Shown here: positions 24,340 to 26,782 of the stretch, piece by piece
Layout of the letters: every line of letters starts with the position of its first letter
Position numbering within the stretch: position 1 is the stretch's first letter
Origin: JAQVWU01 sp964628455
GTDB lineage: Bacteria > Bacillota > Clostridia > Oscillospirales > CAG-272
Length of the DNA stretch: 26,782 nucleotides
Assembly: GCA_964628455.1 (NCBI GenBank)
Contig: CAZVPD010000028.1
Coordinates: 1 to 26,782, forward strand
Direction of reading: 5' to 3'
Made by a program: the position numbers and the translations under genes
The notes under the pieces: model-generated
Seen by the model: only the letters and a program-made list of their open reading frames with translations
Databases searched by the model: none
What the model was told of the DNA's origin: nothing

Positions 24340-25692
24340 ATGGGATTAATCAAGTCAATCCTTGACGGAGGTATTGTAAAGGCGGCACTGGGCAGTGTCG
24401 GCGGTGTTCTGGCTGACCAATGGCTGGAATATATTTATTGCGAATCGATTCCTCAGGATATTCTGGTGACCAAAGGCGTAAAAAAATTCAACGAACGCAG
24501 GTCGGCCAATAAAAAAGGGGATGACAATGTCATATCAAACGGATCTCTCGCTGCAGTCAACGAAGGACAGTTTATGATTATCGTCGACGGCGGCAAAGTT
24601 GTCGAATTTTCCGGAGAACCCGGCGAATTTTTATACGACACATCCACCGAACCCAGTCTTTTTTACGGTGATTTAGGCGAAAATATAATGGCGACCTTTA
24701 ATAATATCGGCAAACGCATTAAATTCGGCGGGGAAGCACCGAAAGATCAGCGCGTCTATTATTTCAATAAAAAAGAAATTGTCGGCAATAAATACGGGAC
24801 TCCGAATGCGGTTCCTTTCCGCGTCATAGATAAGAATATAAATCTTGACATCGATATTTCGCTTCGCTGTCATGGTGAGTATTCCTATAAAATAGTGGAC
24901 CCGCTGCTGTTCTATACAAACGTTTGCGGTAATGTTTCCTCTTCATATAATCGTGCGGAAATCGACGGTATGCTTAAAACGGAACTGATGACGGCGCTAC
25001 AGCCGGCTTTTGCGAAAATATCCATGATGGGAGTGCGTTACAGCGAAATACCGGGTCATACGATGGAACTTTCCTCTGCTTTGAATACCGTACTCTCCGA
25101 AAAGTGGACGCAGCTCCGCGGAATTGCCGTCGCGTCTTTCGGTGTCAGTTCGATCAAAGCGTCGGAAGAAGACGAAGCGCTGATCAAGCAGCTGCAGCGC
25201 AGCGCTGTGATGCGTGATCCGACGATGGCTGCGGCCACCCTTGTGGGAGCACAGTCTGAAGCCATGGTAGCAGCTGCAAAAAACGAAAGCACCGGACCGA
25301 TGATGGCTTTTGCGGGACTGAATATGGCAACGCAGGCCGGGGGTGCCAATACCGGCAATTTATTCGCGATGGGACAGCAGCAGGCACAGCAGCAGCCCCG
25401 GCAGCAGGAATCGTCGGAAGAAAGCTGGAAATGCGAGTGCGGAAGCACAAACACCGGAAAATTCTGTGCAGACTGCGGAAAACCGAAGCCCAAACCCGCG
25501 GAAGGATGGTCCTGTTCCTGCGGGGCTGTCAACAAAGGGAAATTCTGCGCAGAATGCGGAAAACGCAAGCCCCCCGAAGCATTGCTTTATAAATGCGACA
25601 AATGCGGATGGGAACCAAAAGATAAAACCAAACCGCCGAAATTCTGTCCCGAATGCGGGGATGTGTTTGACGATAAAGATTCTGCCCAGTAA
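24340..25692 (+). CDS. SPFH-domain protein with three C-terminal zinc ribbons (YdjI-like)
   Basis: The 450-residue protein resembles the SPFH-domain/virion-core-like family that includes B. subtilis YdjI. Residues 1-30 are glycine-rich and amphipathic. An SPFH/band-7-like domain occupies about 35-270 (ESIPQDILVTKGVKKF, NEGQFMIIVDGGKVVEF, PFRVIDKNINLDIDISLRCHGEYSYKI). An Ala/Met-rich helical region (280-330) and a Gln-rich linker (346-357) follow. Three zinc ribbons come last: C365/C367/C376/C379, C392/C394/C403/C406 and C419/C422/C436/C439. The first two are near duplicates 27 residues apart. No clear transmembrane helix is seen. B. subtilis YdjI is linked to membrane-stress proteins YdjG-H, but none are encoded here, so function is open. 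AAAAGGAGCGG precedes the ATG. Confidence 0.88.
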   Translation: MGLIKSILDGGIVKAALGSVGGVLADQWLEYIYCESIPQDILVTKGVKKFNERRSANKKGDDNVISNGSLAAVNEGQFMIIVDGGKVVEFSGEPGEFLYDTSTEPSLFYGDLGENIMATFNNIGKRIKFGGEAPKDQRVYYFNKKEIVGNKYGTPNAVPFRVIDKNINLDIDISLRCHGEYSYKIVDPLLFYTNVCGNVSSSYNRAEIDGMLKTELMTALQPAFAKISMMGVRYSEIPGHTMELSSALNTVLSEKWTQLRGIAVASFGVSSIKASEEDEALIKQLQRSAVMRDPTMAAATLVGAQSEAMVAAAKNESTGPMMAFAGLNMATQAGGANTGNLFAMGQQQAQQQPRQQESSEESWKCECGSTNTGKFCADCGKPKPKPAEGWSCSCGAVNKGKFCAECGKRKPPEALLYKCDKCGWEPKDKTKPPKFCPECGDVFDDKDSAQ

Positions 25693-25731
25693 GATATTTC
25701 CGTATTTTTTTGAAATTTTCTGATGAATGAT

Positions 25732-25782
25732 CAGACCGCCTTTATGCCGGACAATATCCTGCTTACAGACGGTCTGTTTTTT
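25732..25782 (+). terminator. Probable rho-independent terminator after the SPFH gene
   Basis: CAGACCG (25732-25738) pairs perfectly with CGGTCTG (25770-25776), followed by six T and then ATTT. The 31-nt loop is long for a terminator and may hold a small internal stem. There is no A-run on the left side, so it should act on the + strand only, 40 bases after the SPFH stop codon. I see no terminator for the converging GH5 gene. Confidence 0.6.
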
Positions 25783-25865
25783 ATTTGGCAAAAAGAAAAC
25801 GCATAGAGAGTGTCGATTATAGGAAAAAACAGCGGATTGTTTACAAAGGCTGCTTCAGCCGGACG

Positions 25866-26782
25866 TCAGTCAAACCGCATATTTTCCTTCAAGAGATTCA
25901 GCAGGTTGCGGTCAATCTTCATTCCGCGATAATTCTCGTAAACCGTACCGGGTCTGCCGTGGTCTGCAATACCGAACGAACCTCTGAAATTCCACAGTGA
26001 ATATCCCCAGTTGTTTTCACGGAAAACAGTCAGTATATCATTAAACCAGCGCAGAGCAAGGTCATTGGGTATTTTGTTATAGCACCCGAATTCTCCGATA
26101 TGTATTTTGACTCCTTTTTTTTCAAGTTCGATCCAGGGTTTGTAGTATTGCCGGAGGGTATCGATGTTTTTTATATTGCCCGGGGATACTTCTCCCGGAT
26201 ATTCCGGTATTTGCCATTCCCCGTGGTCTGTTACCCAGTCGGCTTGGTAGTGGGTGACCTGAAACGGTTCATAACCGCGGCCGCTGTGTATAACGCCTGC
26301 ATCGGCGAGTTCGGGCAGGGCACTTCCGCCTCCGTCAAAACCGTCGATGACTATTTCACGCAACGGGTCGATTTCACGGATCGCATGAATGGTACGGCGA
26401 ATAACACTTTCATGATCGGCACGTGTGCAGGGATGAGACGGACTCCGGTCCGCAGGTTCGTTGATAAGGTCAAAAGATAATTTATCTGAACCGATACTTT
26501 TATAACGGTCAGCAAACAACTGCCATAAGAAAATAAATCCGTCCTGTGCCTCTTTGTCTTTCCACAAGTTATGACGCTCTGTCTGCGGTGAATTAATACA
26601 ATATCCGGGAGCCCGGTGGAGATTCAGGCAGCAGTGGAGTCCGTAGCTGTTTATCGCGGTTATATAGCGGTCGATGTATGCAAGGATATTTTCATCGGGA
26701 TGATTATAATCAAATCCATTGGTCCAGAAACGGTAATCGGTCGGGATGCGGACGAAATTGAAACCCTCGGAAGCTATAAAAT
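25866..26782 (-). CDS. Glycoside hydrolase family 5 (cellulase-like), N-terminus beyond window
   Basis: About 305 codons are visible and the frame is open to the right edge, so the real start and any signal peptide lie outside. Reading inwards: GFNFVRIPTDYRFW, then HCCLNLHRAPGYCIN (the conserved His-Asn-Leu-His segment), SFDLINEP with the acid/base Glu, a VTHYQADWV segment, IHIGEFGCYN with the nucleophile Glu, and WGYSLWNFRGSFGIAD. These are the core marks of GH5 endoglucanase-type enzymes acting on beta-1,4-glucan or mannan; exact substrate cannot be read. TTG 26567 is the first internal start-like codon, but conserved GH5 sequence continues upstream of it, so it is not the start. No carbohydrate-binding module follows the catalytic domain; the stop codon comes just after it. 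Confidence 0.92.
   Translation of the reverse strand, partial: FIASEGFNFVRIPTDYRFWTNGFDYNHPDENILAYIDRYITAINSYGLHCCLNLHRAPGYCINSPQTERHNLWKDKEAQDGFIFLWQLFADRYKSIGSDKLSFDLINEPADRSPSHPCTRADHESVIRRTIHAIREIDPLREIVIDGFDGGGSALPELADAGVIHSGRGYEPFQVTHYQADWVTDHGEWQIPEYPGEVSPGNIKNIDTLRQYYKPWIELEKKGVKIHIGEFGCYNKIPNDLALRWFNDILTVFRENNWGYSLWNFRGSFGIADHGRPGTVYENYRGMKIDRNLLNLLKENMRFD

Noticed and set aside
25785..26000. Short + strand open frame before the GH5 gene
   Set aside because: It has no ribosome-binding site, begins within the terminator region and overlaps the antisense GH5 coding sequence, so I see no reason to think it real.

Overview
This window looks like chromosomal DNA of an uncultured, Gram-positive Clostridia-type bacterium (Firmicutes/Bacillota), probably a binned metagenome contig. 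PolC-type replicative polymerase sits in the rpsB-tsf-pyrH-frr-uppS-cdsA-dxr-rseP-ispG-polC block that is characteristic of that phylum. Shine-Dalgarno sites of the AGGAGG type and rho-independent terminators are common. A run of 32 N at 1702-1733 inside rpsB marks an assembly gap. Genes for plant-polysaccharide use at both edges (a DUF4091 protein, a GH5 glycosidase) and a KDG-type sugar kinase fit a gut or rumen fibre degrader; that lifestyle is inference.

Layout. 1-952 (+): C-terminal part of a DUF4091 protein. 1064-9697 (+): a strong promoter, then rpsB, a terminator-like hairpin, tsf, a strong terminator, a second promoter region and pyrH-frr-uppS-cdsA-dxr-rseP-ispG. These genes cover ribosome assembly and recycling, UMP synthesis, undecaprenyl carrier and CDP-diacylglycerol synthesis, the MEP isoprenoid pathway (dxr, ispG) and intramembrane proteolysis. 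9739-14082 (+): polC. 14176-21768 (+): an almost complete histidine operon, hisZ-G-D-C-B-H-A-F-IE, with several ATGA or TAATG junctions and a 32-nt hisA/hisF overlap. Histidinol-phosphatase is the only activity not encoded here. The operon ends at a bidirectional terminator (about 21875-21909).

21924-23027 (-): a secreted protein of no recognised family, made of two 146-residue tandem repeats. It converges on the his operon and diverges from the next gene across an AT-rich promoter region. 23244-24269 (+): a PfkB-family sugar kinase, best read as 2-keto-3-deoxygluconate kinase. 24340-25692 (+): an SPFH-domain protein ending in three zinc ribbons. 25866-26782 (-): a GH5 glycoside hydrolase whose N-terminus lies beyond the window.

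Most of the window is conserved housekeeping and biosynthesis. I saw no CRISPR, transposon, prophage, tRNA or rRNA, and no clear sign of a wholly new defence or mobile system. The points most worth a second look are the tandem-repeat secreted protein, the SPFH/triple zinc-ribbon protein, the possible structured rpsB leader that pairs with its own ribosome-binding site, and the unusual junctions around dxr, polC-hisZ and hisA-hisF. No non-coding stretch exceeds 300 bases.
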